This document shows, piece by piece, positions 28,976 through 39,288 of a stretch of DNA of 64,000 bases (positions are counted from its first letter, which is position 1; every line of letters starts with the position of its first letter). The stretch lies in contig NZ_CP177163.1 of assembly GCF_046736075.1 (NCBI RefSeq), positions 1,054,001-1,118,000 of the forward strand, in the 5' to 3' direction. The notes beneath the pieces were generated by a model. It was not told the origin of the DNA, searched no databases, and was given only the letters and a program-made list of their open reading frames with translations. The position numbers and the translations under genes are program-made. Source of the DNA: Stenotrophomonas sp046736075 (GTDB lineage: Bacteria > Pseudomonadota > Gammaproteobacteria > Xanthomonadales > Xanthomonadaceae).

Positions 28976-29194
28976 TCAGCCCATCCAGGCCCGCACGGCC
29001 GCCACATCGAACGGCCAGTCCAGCTCGCGGCCCTGTGCATCGCGCACCACCGGCACCCGGATGCCATAGCGGGCCTCCAGCGCCGCGTCGTCGTCGATGA
29101 ACACGCTGTCCAGGCCGTTCACACGGGCCTGCGCCAGCACCGCCAGGGCCTGGTCGCACAACTGGCAGTCATCACGCTGGAACAAGGTAAACAC
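28976..29194 (-). CDS. glutaredoxin-like thioredoxin-fold protein
   Basis: A 72-residue protein from a GTG at 29194, starting VFTLFQRDDCQLCDQALA. CQLC is a CxxC redox site at the end of the first strand, and VPVVRD supplies the cis-proline. This matches short glutaredoxin-like proteins of the DUF836 type. An ATG at 29293 would give about 105 residues but overlaps the divergent sdaA start and adds sequence with no family resemblance, so the GTG is preferred. Function is presumably thiol-disulphide exchange; the partner is unknown. Confidence 0.75.
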   Translation of the reverse strand: MFTLFQRDDCQLCDQALAVLAQARVNGLDSVFIDDDAALEARYGIRVPVVRDAQGRELDWPFDVAAVRAWMG

Positions 29195-29291
29195 CGGCCC
29201 ACCCGCCTTGGGAAATGTTGCGCCGCAATCATGGCTGGCGCCCGCGACAGCATAGAATAGCGCTCCATCCGATACCCGCAGTTTGGCAATC

Positions 29292-30674
29292 ATGGCAGTC
29301 AGCACGTTCGATGTGTTCAAGATCGGCATTGGCCCGAGTTCCTCGCATACCGTAGGACCGATGAAGGCTGCCGAGCGTTTCGTGCACCGCTGGCTGCTCG
29401 ATCCAGGGCATCTGCAGGACGTGGTGCGCATCCGCGCCGACGTCTACGGTTCGCTGGCCCTCACCGGCCGCGGCCACGGCACCGACAAGGCGGTGCTGCT
29501 CGGGCTGGAAGGCCAGCGCCCGAACCTGATCGATCCGGACATCATTCCGGAGACGCTGGAGCGCATCCGCACCACCAAGCGCCTGAAGCTGATGGGCCAG
29601 CACGAGATCGTGTTCGACGAAAAGCGCGACCTGGGCCTGAACAAGCGCCAGAAGCTGCCCTACCACACCAACGGCATGCGCTTCACCGCGTACGACGCGC
29701 AGGAGCAGGTCATCGCCACCCGCGACTATTACTCGGTGGGCGGTGGCTTCGTGGTCAACCAGGACGATGCCGCCGACGACCGCATCGTGCCCGATGAAAC
29801 CCCGCTGCCGTATCCGTTCAAGAGCGGCGATGAGCTGCTGGCGCAGACCGCGCGCAGTGGCCTGAGCATCGCCCAGATGATGTTCGAGAACGAGAAGTGC
29901 TGGCGCACCGAAGACGAGATCCGCGAACAGCTGCGCGAGATCTGGAACGCCATGCAGAGCTGCGTGGCACGCGGCATCCGCCAGGAAGGCACGCTGCCCG
30001 GCGGCCTGCACGTCTCGCGCCGCGCACCGGCGCTGTACCGCGAGCTGTCGTCCAAGCCCGAAGCCGCCATGCGCGACCCGCTGACCACGCTGGACTGGGT
30101 CAACCTGTACGCCCTGGCCGTCAACGAGGAAAACGCCGCCGGTGGCCGTGTGGTCACCGCGCCGACCAACGGTGCCGCCGGTGTGCTGCCCGCGGTGCTG
30201 CACTACTTCGACCGGTTCTGCCCGGGCGCCAACGAGCAGCGCGTGTTCGACTTCCTGCTGACCTCCGCGGCAATCGGCATTCTGTACAAGGAAAACGCCT
30301 CCATCTCCGGCGCCGAGGTCGGTTGCCAGGGCGAAGTGGGCGTGGCCTGCTCGATGGCGGCCGGCGGCCTGGTTGCCGCGCTCGGCGGCAACCCCAGCCA
30401 GATCGAGAATGCCGCCGAAATCGGCATGGAGCACAACCTCGGCCTGACCTGCGACCCGATCGGTGGCCTGGTGCAGATCCCCTGCATCGAACGCAACGCG
30501 ATGGGCGCGGTCAAGGCGATCAACGCCAGCCGCATGGCCATGCGCGGCGACGGCAAGCACAAGGTATCGCTGGACAAGGTCATCAAGACCATGCGCGACA
30601 CCGGCCGCGACATGCAGGACAAGTACAAGGAAACCAGCCGCGGCGGCCTGGCGGTCAACGTCATCGAGTGTTGA
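29292..30674 (+). CDS. sdaA: L-serine ammonia-lyase (iron-sulfur type)
   Basis: Single-chain L-serine dehydratase of 460 residues, converting serine to pyruvate and ammonia with an oxygen-sensitive 4Fe-4S cluster. The N-terminal beta domain begins FKIGIGPSSSHTVGPMKAA. The C-terminal alpha domain carries VTAPTNGAAGVLPAVL, ISGAEVGCQGEVGVACSMAAGG and GLTCDPIGGLVQIPC, which together provide the cluster cysteines. It is transcribed away from the glutaredoxin-like gene. A SMAG REP follows 8 bp after the stop. Confidence 0.96.
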   Translation: MAVSTFDVFKIGIGPSSSHTVGPMKAAERFVHRWLLDPGHLQDVVRIRADVYGSLALTGRGHGTDKAVLLGLEGQRPNLIDPDIIPETLERIRTTKRLKLMGQHEIVFDEKRDLGLNKRQKLPYHTNGMRFTAYDAQEQVIATRDYYSVGGGFVVNQDDAADDRIVPDETPLPYPFKSGDELLAQTARSGLSIAQMMFENEKCWRTEDEIREQLREIWNAMQSCVARGIRQEGTLPGGLHVSRRAPALYRELSSKPEAAMRDPLTTLDWVNLYALAVNEENAAGGRVVTAPTNGAAGVLPAVLHYFDRFCPGANEQRVFDFLLTSAAIGILYKENASISGAEVGCQGEVGVACSMAAGGLVAALGGNPSQIENAAEIGMEHNLGLTCDPIGGLVQIPCIERNAMGAVKAINASRMAMRGDGKHKVSLDKVIKTMRDTGRDMQDKYKETSRGGLAVNVIEC

Positions 30675-30682
30675 TCCGCGCC

Positions 30683-30705
30683 AGCCGACCAGCGGTCGGC
30701 TCTAC
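30683..30705 (-). repeat. SMAG-type REP after sdaA
   Basis: Single palindrome AGCCGACCAGCGGTCGGCT ending CTAC, which is GTAG on the opposite strand. It matches the REP family described in S. maltophilia and sits directly behind sdaA, where it may stabilise the 3' end. Confidence 0.9.
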
Positions 30706-30773
30706 CGGTCATGGTGTTGCGGCACGTGCGCGGCACCTCCGGTAGAGTCCGGGTTCCCCTTCCGGAGACCGCC

Positions 30774-31775
30774 ATGCGCATCCTGGCCGCCGCCCTGCTC
30801 GCCTGCCTTCCGCTGACCACCCTCGCCGCCGATACCTATGGCCCGCGGCTGGAAGGCTTCGACTACCCGTATCCGGTGAAGATATTCCCGCTCGGATCGC
30901 AACGTCAGCCGCTGGAGATGGCCTATCTGGATGTCCCACCGGCAGGCACCGCGTTCGCCGGTACGGTGGTGCTGCTGCACGGCAAGAACTTCTGCGCGGC
31001 AACCTGGAAAGACAGCATCGCCGCGCTCACCGCCGCCGGCTACCGGGTGATCGCACCGGACCAGATCGGCTTCTGCAAATCCAGCAAGCCCGAGCGCTAC
31101 CAGTACTCGTTCGGACAGCTCGCCGCCAACACCCACGCGCTGCTGGCCCACCTCGGCCTGGACGCGGCCAAGGTGGATCTGGTTGGCCATTCGATGGGCG
31201 GCATGCTCGCCGCGCGCTATGCCCTGATGTATCCGCAGCAGCTGCGCCACCTTGCGCTGGTCAATCCAATCGGACTGGAAGACTGGAAGGCCAAAGGCGT
31301 GCCGTGGCGCAGTGTGGATGCGTGGTATGCCAACGAACTGAAGACCAGCTTCGACAGCATCAGGGCGTACCAGCTGGAGGTGTACTACAACGGGCAGTGG
31401 AAGCCGCAGTACGAGCAGTGGGTGCGCATGCAGTCGCGCATGTATGACGGCGCGGGGAAGGAAGCGGTGGCCTGGAGCCAGGCGCTCACCTCGGACATGG
31501 TGTTCAACCAGCCGGTGGTCTACGAACTGCCGCGCATCACCGTCCCGACCACGCTGTTCATCGGCCAGACCGACCGCACCGCGATCGGCCGGGACCTCGC
31601 ACCGCCGGCGTTGAAGGCCACCCTGGGCGACTACCCGGCGCTGGGCAAGGCAGCCGCCGCTGCGATCCCCGGCGCGACGCTGGTGACCTTCGACGACCTC
31701 GGCCATTCGCCACAGGTGCAGGACCCCGAACGGTTCAACACCGCCTTGTTGAACGCCCTGCAAAACCCCCGGTAG
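30774..31775 (+). CDS. alpha/beta hydrolase, secreted
   Basis: 333 residues with a signal peptide (ILAAALLACLPLTTLAAD), so periplasmic or exported. The oxyanion region is LLHGKNFCAATW, the nucleophile elbow VGHSMGGM places Ser at residue 140, and the C-terminal DDLGHSPQ carries the catalytic His. Asp is probably in GQTDRTA. The stop TAG belongs to the GTAG head of a SMAG repeat (31772..31775), so the C-terminal end was set by that element. TAGAGT at 30743 may be a -10 box. Substrate unknown. Confidence 0.87.
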   Translation: MRILAAALLACLPLTTLAADTYGPRLEGFDYPYPVKIFPLGSQRQPLEMAYLDVPPAGTAFAGTVVLLHGKNFCAATWKDSIAALTAAGYRVIAPDQIGFCKSSKPERYQYSFGQLAANTHALLAHLGLDAAKVDLVGHSMGGMLAARYALMYPQQLRHLALVNPIGLEDWKAKGVPWRSVDAWYANELKTSFDSIRAYQLEVYYNGQWKPQYEQWVRMQSRMYDGAGKEAVAWSQALTSDMVFNQPVVYELPRITVPTTLFIGQTDRTAIGRDLAPPALKATLGDYPALGKAAAAAIPGATLVTFDDLGHSPQVQDPERFNTALLNALQNPR

Positions 31776-32226
31776 CGCCGACCGTTTGCCGCCTGGCCAC
31801 GGCAATGATCAGCCCGGCACAGGTAGAGCCGACCGTTGGTCGGCTGGCCACGCAAAGCGTGGCAATGATCAGCCCGCCGCAGGTAGAGCCGACCGTTGGT
31901 CGGCTGGCCACGCAAAGCGTGGCAATAATCGGCACGGCAGCAAAGCAGCCGACCAACGGTCGGCTCTACCGGGCATCGTCCAACGCCGGCCGACCGTTGG
32001 TCGCCTGACCACGCAACGCGTGGCAATAATCGGCACGGCAACAAAGCAGCCGACCAACGGTCGGCTCTACCGGGCATCGTCCAGCGCCGGCCGACCGTTG
32101 GTCGCCTGGCCACGCAAAGCGTGGCAATGATCAGCCCGGCACAGGTAGAGCCGACCGTTGGTCGGCTGGCCACGCAAAGCGTGGCAATGATCGGCACGGC
32201 ACAGGTAGAGCCGACCGCTGGTCGGC
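31772..32226. repeat. SMAG REP array, nine palindromes
   Basis: GTAG-headed palindromes (AGCCGACC, short loop, GGTCGGCT) occur at about 31772, 31823, 31883, 31947 (inverted), 31988, 32048 (inverted), 32088, 32144 and 32204. Most repeat in a 60-bp unit that also holds a second hairpin, CCACGC-AAA-GCGTGG, followed by GGCAATGATC or GGCAATAATC. The array fills the space between two convergent genes. No REP-associated transposase is in the window. Confidence 0.92.
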
Positions 32227-32268
32227 TGGCCACGCAACGCGTGGCAATAATCGGCACGCGGGCATCCT

Positions 32269-33336
32269 TCAACGCCGTACGATCGCCAGCACGTCGTCAA
32301 GCAGCGCCGCCGCGGTGACGCCGGCCCCCGCACCCGGGCCCTGGATCAGCAGCGGCTGCTGCTGATAGCGGTCGCTGTGGATCGCGACCCGGTTGTCGGT
32401 CTGCGCCCCGCCGGCCAACGGGTGGTCGAGCGGCAGGATGCGCAGGCCCACCGATGCGCCGTCGTGGTCGAAGCCACCGACGAAGCGCAGGCAGCCGCCC
32501 TTCGTCTGCGCCTGGTGCCAGTACTCCAGCAGCGGCGCATCAAGCTGCGACAACGCCCCCAGCGCCGCGTCGGCCGGCAGCGCGGCCAGCGCGTTCGGCA
32601 CCAGCGAGGCCACGCGTACCTGCTCGGCACGCAGTGCGATGCCACTGGCACGGGCCAGGATCAGCAGCTTGCGGCGTACGTCCTCACCGGACAGGTCAAC
32701 GCGCGGGTCCGGCTCGGTGTACCCGGCCCCGGCGGCCTCGCGCACCCAATCAGAGAACGCGCGTTGGCCATCGTAGTGATGGAACAGCCAGGCCAGCGAT
32801 CCGGACAGCACGCCTTCCACGCGGTGGATGCGGTCGCCCCCGGCCACCAGCGCGCGCAGGCTGCTCAGCAGCGGCAGGCCCGCGCCAACGGTGGCGCTGT
32901 CGCCGTACTGCGCATCGCTGCCCTGGCGGCTGTCGGCGATGGCCTGCGCCCGTGCGAGCTGCGCGCCCTGGCCGAGCTTGTTGGCGGTCACTACATGCAC
33001 GCCGCGGGCGAGCCACTGCTCATGCCAGTTGGCCACCTCATCGCTGGCGGTGGCATCCACCACCACATCGCCGCGCTGCAGGCCTTCTGCTTCCGCCCAG
33101 GGCTGCAACGCCGGCGTGGTACGGGCAGCCAGGTTGGCCAACTGCAGCTCCTGCTCCGGCGCGTGCCCGCAGACGCGCGCGGTACGCGAATTGGCCAGCC
33201 AGGAAAACTGCGGCAGTGCCACGCCGCGCGCCAGCAGCGACTGGTAGCGCTGCACGAACGCGGTGCCGACGGTGCCGGTGCCGAGCAGCGCCAGGCGCCG
33301 CGCCGGTGCCGGGGCCAAGGTCAGGACCGCGCTCAT
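32269..33336 (-). CDS. hom: homoserine dehydrogenase
   Basis: NAD(P)H-dependent reduction of aspartate semialdehyde to homoserine, 355 residues. The nucleotide-binding motif is LALLGTGTVGTAF near residue 16. VVDATASDEVANWH, VVTANKLGQG and EGVLSGSLAWLFHHY are substrate-domain signatures, and TEPDPRVDLSGEDVRRKLLILAR (catalytic Asp/Lys segment, read to the middle) is strongly conserved. It has neither the aspartokinase fusion of ThrA nor a C-terminal ACT domain. The start overlaps the end of metB by 4 bp. Its place behind metX and metB links it to methionine supply. Confidence 0.93.
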   Translation of the reverse strand: MSAVLTLAPAPARRLALLGTGTVGTAFVQRYQSLLARGVALPQFSWLANSRTARVCGHAPEQELQLANLAARTTPALQPWAEAEGLQRGDVVVDATASDEVANWHEQWLARGVHVVTANKLGQGAQLARAQAIADSRQGSDAQYGDSATVGAGLPLLSSLRALVAGGDRIHRVEGVLSGSLAWLFHHYDGQRAFSDWVREAAGAGYTEPDPRVDLSGEDVRRKLLILARASGIALRAEQVRVASLVPNALAALPADAALGALSQLDAPLLEYWHQAQTKGGCLRFVGGFDHDGASVGLRILPLDHPLAGGAQTDNRVAIHSDRYQQQPLLIQGPGAGAGVTAAALLDDVLAIVRR

Positions 33337-34577
33337 GCATCCACCTGTTTGCGGCGCGCCGTCCGGGCCTGCAGGTCGATCACCGCCTGCGCGCGTTCCA
33401 GCCCGGCCTGCAGGTCGGCCACCAGGTCCTCGGGCGACTCGATGCCCACCGACAGGCGCAGCAGACCCTCGCTGATCCCGGCATGCGCACGTGCCTCCGG
33501 CGTCATCGCGGCATGGGTCATGGTGGCCGGATGGGCGACCAGGCTTTCAACACCGCCCAGCGATTCGGCCAGGGTGAAACAGCGCAGGCCATCGACGAAG
33601 GCGCGCACGGCCGCGTGCGGATCATCGCCCGGACAGGAGGCCAGCTCGAAGGACAGCATCGCGCCGAAGCCGCTCTGCTGGCGCGCGGCGATCGCGTGCC
33701 CCGGATGGTCGGCCAGCCCCGGGTAATAGACCTGGGCGACCGCATCGCTGGCGGCCAGCAGTTCCACCACCGCAGCGGTGTTCTCCTGGTGCGCGCGCAG
33801 GCGTGCGCCCAGCGTGCGCAGCCCGCGCAGGGTCAGGAAGGCATCGAACGGCGAGCCGGTCAGGCCCAGCGCGTTGGCCCACCACACCAGCTGCTCGTGC
33901 ACGGCCGGATCGCGGGCGATCACTGCGCCGCCGACCACGTCGCTGTGGCCGTTGATGTACTTGGTGGTCGAGTGCAGCACCAGGTCGGCGCCGAACGCGA
34001 TCGGCTGCTGCAACGCTGGCGAGAGGAAGGTGTTGTCCACCACCACCTTGGCACCGGCCTTGTGGGCGGCGTCGATGACGAAGCGCAGATCGGTGATGCG
34101 CAGCAGCGGATTGGACGGGGTTTCGATCAGCACCAGCGTCGGCGACTGTGCCAGCGCGTCGGCCAGCGAGCGCGGGTCGGTCAGGTCGGCGGTGATCAGG
34201 CCGAAGTGGCCCTTCTTCGCCAAGGCATTGAACAGGCGCCAGCTGCCGCCGTAGGCATCGTGCGGCACCACCAGGGTATCGCCGGGCTGCAGCAGCGCGT
34301 TCAGCACCAGGTTGATCGCGCCCATGCCGGTGGAGGTGATCACGCCCCCCGCGCCGCCTTCCAGTTCGGCCAGCGCCTCGCCCAGCAGGTCGCGGGTCGG
34401 ATTGCCGCTGCGGGTGTAATCGTATTGGCGCTTGTTGCCGAAGCCGTCGAAGCTGAAGTTCGAGGACAACACGATCGGCGGGGTAACCGCGCCGTGGGCG
34501 GTATCGCGGTCGATGCCGGCGCGCACGGCGGCGGTGACGCGGCTACAGGACGGTTCGGTACCAGCGGACAGGCTCAT
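33333..34577 (-). CDS. metB: cystathionine gamma-synthase (trans-sulfuration PLP enzyme)
   Basis: Joins an O-acyl-homoserine to cysteine to give cystathionine; PLP-dependent, 414 residues. The Cys/Met-metabolism signatures are YDYTRSGNPTRDLL, STGMGAINLVLNALL, the VVVDNTFLSPALQQP loop, and the PLP lysine in LHSTTKYINGHSDVVGG. It overlaps hom and metX by 4 bp on each side, so the three genes form one tightly coupled unit. Direct sulfhydrylation (MetZ-like) cannot be excluded from sequence alone. Confidence 0.92.
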   Translation of the reverse strand: MSLSAGTEPSCSRVTAAVRAGIDRDTAHGAVTPPIVLSSNFSFDGFGNKRQYDYTRSGNPTRDLLGEALAELEGGAGGVITSTGMGAINLVLNALLQPGDTLVVPHDAYGGSWRLFNALAKKGHFGLITADLTDPRSLADALAQSPTLVLIETPSNPLLRITDLRFVIDAAHKAGAKVVVDNTFLSPALQQPIAFGADLVLHSTTKYINGHSDVVGGAVIARDPAVHEQLVWWANALGLTGSPFDAFLTLRGLRTLGARLRAHQENTAAVVELLAASDAVAQVYYPGLADHPGHAIAARQQSGFGAMLSFELASCPGDDPHAAVRAFVDGLRCFTLAESLGGVESLVAHPATMTHAAMTPEARAHAGISEGLLRLSVGIESPEDLVADLQAGLERAQAVIDLQARTARRKQVDA

Positions 34578-35605
34578 GCGGTTTCTCCCGGGGAACGGAT
34601 GGCGTTGGCGAGGATCGCGTCGATGCGATCGGTTTCTTTGAGGAAGGCGTCGTGACCGTAGGGCGAGCGCAGCACGCGCAGACTGCCGCGCGGGCCCAGC
34701 CCTTCAACCAGGCCGACGCAGTCGGCCAGCGGCACCAGCCGGTCGCCTTCGACGGCGACCACCACGGTTGGCACCTGGATGGCGGCAGGGTCGACACGGT
34801 GCAGGTCGATCGATTCGGACAGGCGCAGGTAGGCGTTCACCGGGGTGCGGGCCACGTACTGCGCGCCGGCGGCATCCAGGTAGTCCTCGGCGGCCACGCG
34901 CACGCGGCCGTTGACCACCTCCGGTGCGGCGTCGAAGCGCTCGCCGAATTCTTCCGGGGTGCGGTAGCTGAGCATCGCAAACTGCCTGGCCAGCGACAGC
35001 CCGTGGCTTTCGGCGCATTGCAGTTGCCCCAGTGCGACCGCACGGCGCTGCAGCGCGCGCCACGCCGCGGCGTACGGGTGCGGACGATGCGCGCCGCTCA
35101 CCGCAACCAGCCGCTGCAGGCGCTGCCGGTGCCGCACCGCGAACTGCTGCCCGACCAGGGCGCCATAGGAGTAGCCGACGAAGCACTGCAGCTGCGCGAT
35201 GCCGAGATGGTCGAGCAGCAGCGCCAGCGCATCGGCCTGGTCGGCGGTGTCGATCGGCAGATCCAGCGCCCCGTCGGCACCGATGAAGTCGAACGCAAGG
35301 ATGCGCTGCGTGGCCGGGTCCAGCGTACGGCCCGGTGCCACCAGGCCTTCGGCCCAGCCCTTCTCCGGGAACACGGCGTTGGCGGCCACGTGGCGATGGG
35401 CCGAGATGCCACCGGCCAGCACCACCACCGGCGCATCGTCGCGGCCCACCAGTTCGTAGCGCAGGCGTACCGGGCGCACGCCACCGTGGCGCATCGACAG
35501 CACCGCCGCAATGTCGCCGCGCACGGCATTGCGGCCGTCGATGACGGGCACGCTGACAGGGGCGAAGGTATCGATGGCGAGCGCTGAAGCGGTGGCGAAA
35601 GGCAT
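34574..35605 (-). CDS. metX: MetX-family O-acyltransferase (homoserine or serine O-succinyltransferase)
   Basis: Alpha/beta-hydrolase fold acyltransferase, 343 residues from MPFATASAL at 35605. The nucleophile elbow VGYSYGALVG puts Ser at residue 146; the His is in SPYGHDAFLKE near the C-terminus. Early conserved stretches are VRLRYELVGRDDAPVVVLAGG and FDFIGADGALD. In Xanthomonadaceae, members of this family have been reported as succinyltransferases, some acting on serine rather than homoserine. The metB-hom neighbours argue for methionine synthesis. It is preceded by a SAM-I riboswitch. Confidence 0.85.
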   Translation of the reverse strand: MPFATASALAIDTFAPVSVPVIDGRNAVRGDIAAVLSMRHGGVRPVRLRYELVGRDDAPVVVLAGGISAHRHVAANAVFPEKGWAEGLVAPGRTLDPATQRILAFDFIGADGALDLPIDTADQADALALLLDHLGIAQLQCFVGYSYGALVGQQFAVRHRQRLQRLVAVSGAHRPHPYAAAWRALQRRAVALGQLQCAESHGLSLARQFAMLSYRTPEEFGERFDAAPEVVNGRVRVAAEDYLDAAGAQYVARTPVNAYLRLSESIDLHRVDPAAIQVPTVVVAVEGDRLVPLADCVGLVEGLGPRGSLRVLRSPYGHDAFLKETDRIDAILANAIRSPGETA

Positions 35606-35685
35606 GGCGGTATCCCAGGAAGGAAATCGGCCATCGAGCTTTCGCGGAGCTCGCGTTCGAGATGCACGCACGGTGCATGGTTCGA

Positions 35686-35801
35686 ACCATCTTTCGGTGG
35701 ACGCCACGGTCCCCGCAGGATTTGGCACCTACGCAGGTCGCTTGCGCGCCTGCGGGCTGCCCCGGCTTCAAAGGGCCTGTCCCTCTGCCGGTCTCGATGG
35801 T
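35686..35801 (-). promoter_or_regulatory. SAM-I (S-box) riboswitch upstream of metX-metB-hom
   Basis: Read on the minus strand, the aptamer is closed by P1 (ACCATC with GATGGT). It contains GAGGGACAGGCCC then TTTGAAGCCGGGGCAGCC, matching the S-box P2/kink-turn consensus. Next come a P3 stem (GCAGG with CCTGC) and AGGTGCCAAATCCTGC. It lies 80 nt ahead of the metX ATG. The spacer has hairpin potential (ATGCAC with GTGCAT; GAGCT with AGCTC) but no T-run, so translational control is more likely. SAM should repress the operon. Confidence 0.9.
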
Positions 35802-35941
35802 GACGCCACGATGCCAGCCGTTCCGGCGCATGTCAATCCCTTCATCGGGATGAAGCGATATAGTTTTTTCTCATCAGCCGCCCGGCTTTCCTGAACGGAC
35901 CACTTTGCGTAGAGTCCGCGCACCTTCATTGGATCGACCCC

Positions 35942-36817
35942 ATGCGCCGGATCGTGCTGCTCCCGCTGTTGCTGAGCCCCCTGCTGGCCTGGGCCGCACC
36001 CCCCGACTGGCGGTCGGGCTGGGGCATGGTGCAGCCTGTCGGCGTGCCCCAGGGCAGCAGCGCCGGCGCGCTGGCATCGGTCAAGCTGGAAGGCGGCGCC
36101 AGCCGCTGGCAGGCCCGGGTCGACAACCACTTGGCCGGCCCGGTGCAGGTGGCGCTGCGCCAGGACACGGGCGCCGTGGCGTTGCCCGGGCTGCCGATGC
36201 AGACCGTCCTGCCCGGCTCGGCCAGCATGGTGGTGGCGCGGCTGCAGCTGCCGCCGGACACCCAGCGGCTGAACCTGCTGCTGGACGCGGTGCCGGGCGA
36301 TCCAGCCGCGCGGCCGATGGACGTGGCGTACCAGTTGCCGTTCGACGCCAAACGCTTCCAGGTGACCCAGGCGCCGCAGGGGCGTTTCAGCCATACCGAC
36401 GACGAGAACCGCGACGCGGTCGATTTCGCCCTGCCCGAGGGCACGCCGGTGCTGGCCGCGCGCGGCGGCAAGGTGATGCAGGTGCAGGGCAACTTCCGCG
36501 ACAACGGTCAGGACCCGGCCCGCGACCGGGACCGCGCCAACTTCATCCGGATCCTGCACGAAGACGGCAGCATGGCGGTCTACGCCCACCTGCAGGCCAA
36601 TGGCGTGCTGGTCCGCAGCGGCCAGCGGGTCGAGGCCGGCCAGCGCATCGGCGTGTCCGGCAACACCGGCTACAGCACGGCGCCGCACCTTCACTTCGTG
36701 GTCCAGGCCAATACCGGCATGCAGCTGCGCTCGATCCCGGTGCGCATCGTGGCGCCCCAGGGCGAGCTGCATTTCGCCCGCGAGACCAGCCCCGGCGACG
36801 CGTCAGCCGCGCCCTGA
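35942..36817 (+). CDS. M23 family metallopeptidase
   Basis: Secreted LytM/M23 endopeptidase, 291 residues with a signal peptide (LLPLLLSPLLAWAAP). Residues ~30-130 form an N-terminal beta-rich domain. The peptidase core starts FSHTDDENRDAVDFALPEG, where the early His and the Asp take the place of HxGxD, continues GTPVLAARGGKVM, and ends with the zinc motif HLHF in TAPHLHFVV. It probably cleaves peptidoglycan crosslinks in the periplasm. It stands alone between the divergent riboswitch operon and prfC. Confidence 0.88.
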   Translation: MRRIVLLPLLLSPLLAWAAPPDWRSGWGMVQPVGVPQGSSAGALASVKLEGGASRWQARVDNHLAGPVQVALRQDTGAVALPGLPMQTVLPGSASMVVARLQLPPDTQRLNLLLDAVPGDPAARPMDVAYQLPFDAKRFQVTQAPQGRFSHTDDENRDAVDFALPEGTPVLAARGGKVMQVQGNFRDNGQDPARDRDRANFIRILHEDGSMAVYAHLQANGVLVRSGQRVEAGQRIGVSGNTGYSTAPHLHFVVQANTGMQLRSIPVRIVAPQGELHFARETSPGDASAAP

Positions 36818-36839
36818 CCCGCCAACCCCGGCGGCCCGG

Positions 36840-36845
36840 TATAAT
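36840..36845 (+). promoter_or_regulatory. -10 box upstream of prfC
   Basis: A perfect TATAAT 47 bp before the prfC ATG. A matching -35 is weak (CTGACC at 36814, spacing 20), so the call rests mainly on the -10 hexamer and its position. Confidence 0.5.
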
Positions 36846-36892
36846 CGGCGGCTTATCTCTTTGAAAAGCGCCCCGGGCGGGCGCGTCACGCC

Positions 36893-38497
<1,605 letters not shown>

Positions 38498-38591
38498 TCG
38501 AACGGATGAACAGGCGCGCGTGCAAGCGCGCGCCATCGCGGCGATGATAGGGGGGAGCGGGCTCCCCCTCCCCGCACACCCGATCATCGCC

Positions 38592-39224
38592 ATGACCTCT
38601 GTCGTTTCCGTACGTGAAGAAATCGCCAGCGCCTTGACCCACGGGCTCGGCGCGGTAGCTGCGCTCGCCGCCAGTGCGGTGCTGATCACCCTGGCCGCCA
38701 TCTACGGCGACGGCTGGCAGCTCGCCAGCGCGATCGTGTTCGGCGTGGCCCTGCTGCTGCTCTACACCGCCTCCACGCTGTACCACGCGATCCAGCATCC
38801 GATCGCCAAAGGCCGGCTGAAGGTGTTCGACCACTGCGCGATCTACCTGCTGATCGCCGGCACATACACGCCGTTTACCCTGATCGGCCTGCGCGGGCCG
38901 TGGGGCTGGGGCATGTTCACCGCGATCTGGGCACTGGCGCTGTTCGGCGTGGTGTTCAAACTGTTCTACACCGGTCGCTTCAAGCTGCTGTCCACGCTGA
39001 TCTACATCGCGATGGGGTGGATGGTGCTGGTCGCGATCAAGCCGATGTGGGCCTCGCTGGATGGCTGGACGTTGGGCTGGCTGCTGGCCGGCGGCCTTTC
39101 CTACACGCTGGGCACCTACTTCTACCATCGCGAATCGATCCCCTACTCCCACGCGATCTGGCACCTGTTCGTCATCGGCGGCAGCGTCTGCCACTTCGTC
39201 GCAGTGACCGCGCAGATTCTCTGA
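38592..39224 (+). CDS. trhA: hemolysin III / PAQR-family membrane protein TrhA
   Basis: 210 residues, seven hydrophobic segments, PAQR/hemolysin III family. Conserved residues are the N-terminal EEIASALTHGLGAVAAL, STLYHAIQHP, LKVFDHCAIYLLIAGTYTPF and the C-terminal HAIWHLFVIGGSVCHF; the histidines would bind zinc. E. coli TrhA is linked to membrane lipid homeostasis and the older hemolysin label is misleading. The start at 38592 is used; in-frame sequence further upstream overlaps prfC and is not conserved. Confidence 0.92.
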   Translation: MTSVVSVREEIASALTHGLGAVAALAASAVLITLAAIYGDGWQLASAIVFGVALLLLYTASTLYHAIQHPIAKGRLKVFDHCAIYLLIAGTYTPFTLIGLRGPWGWGMFTAIWALALFGVVFKLFYTGRFKLLSTLIYIAMGWMVLVAIKPMWASLDGWTLGWLLAGGLSYTLGTYFYHRESIPYSHAIWHLFVIGGSVCHFVAVTAQIL

Positions 39225-39288
39225 TTCTTTTTTCGGTAGCGTTTACGTCAACGTCAACGTCAACGGCGATGCGGTGGTGCTGCGGGCT

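Noticed and set aside
31772..32226. CRISPR array
   Set aside because: The spacing is regular at 60 bp, but the sequence between palindromes is itself repeated, copies are inverted, and no cas genes are present; these are SMAG REPs.
35840..35876. Terminator (CTTCATCGGGATGAAG followed by a T6 run)
   Set aside because: The T-run begins about 8 bases after the stem and no plus-strand gene ends there; the stem is AT-rich and short.
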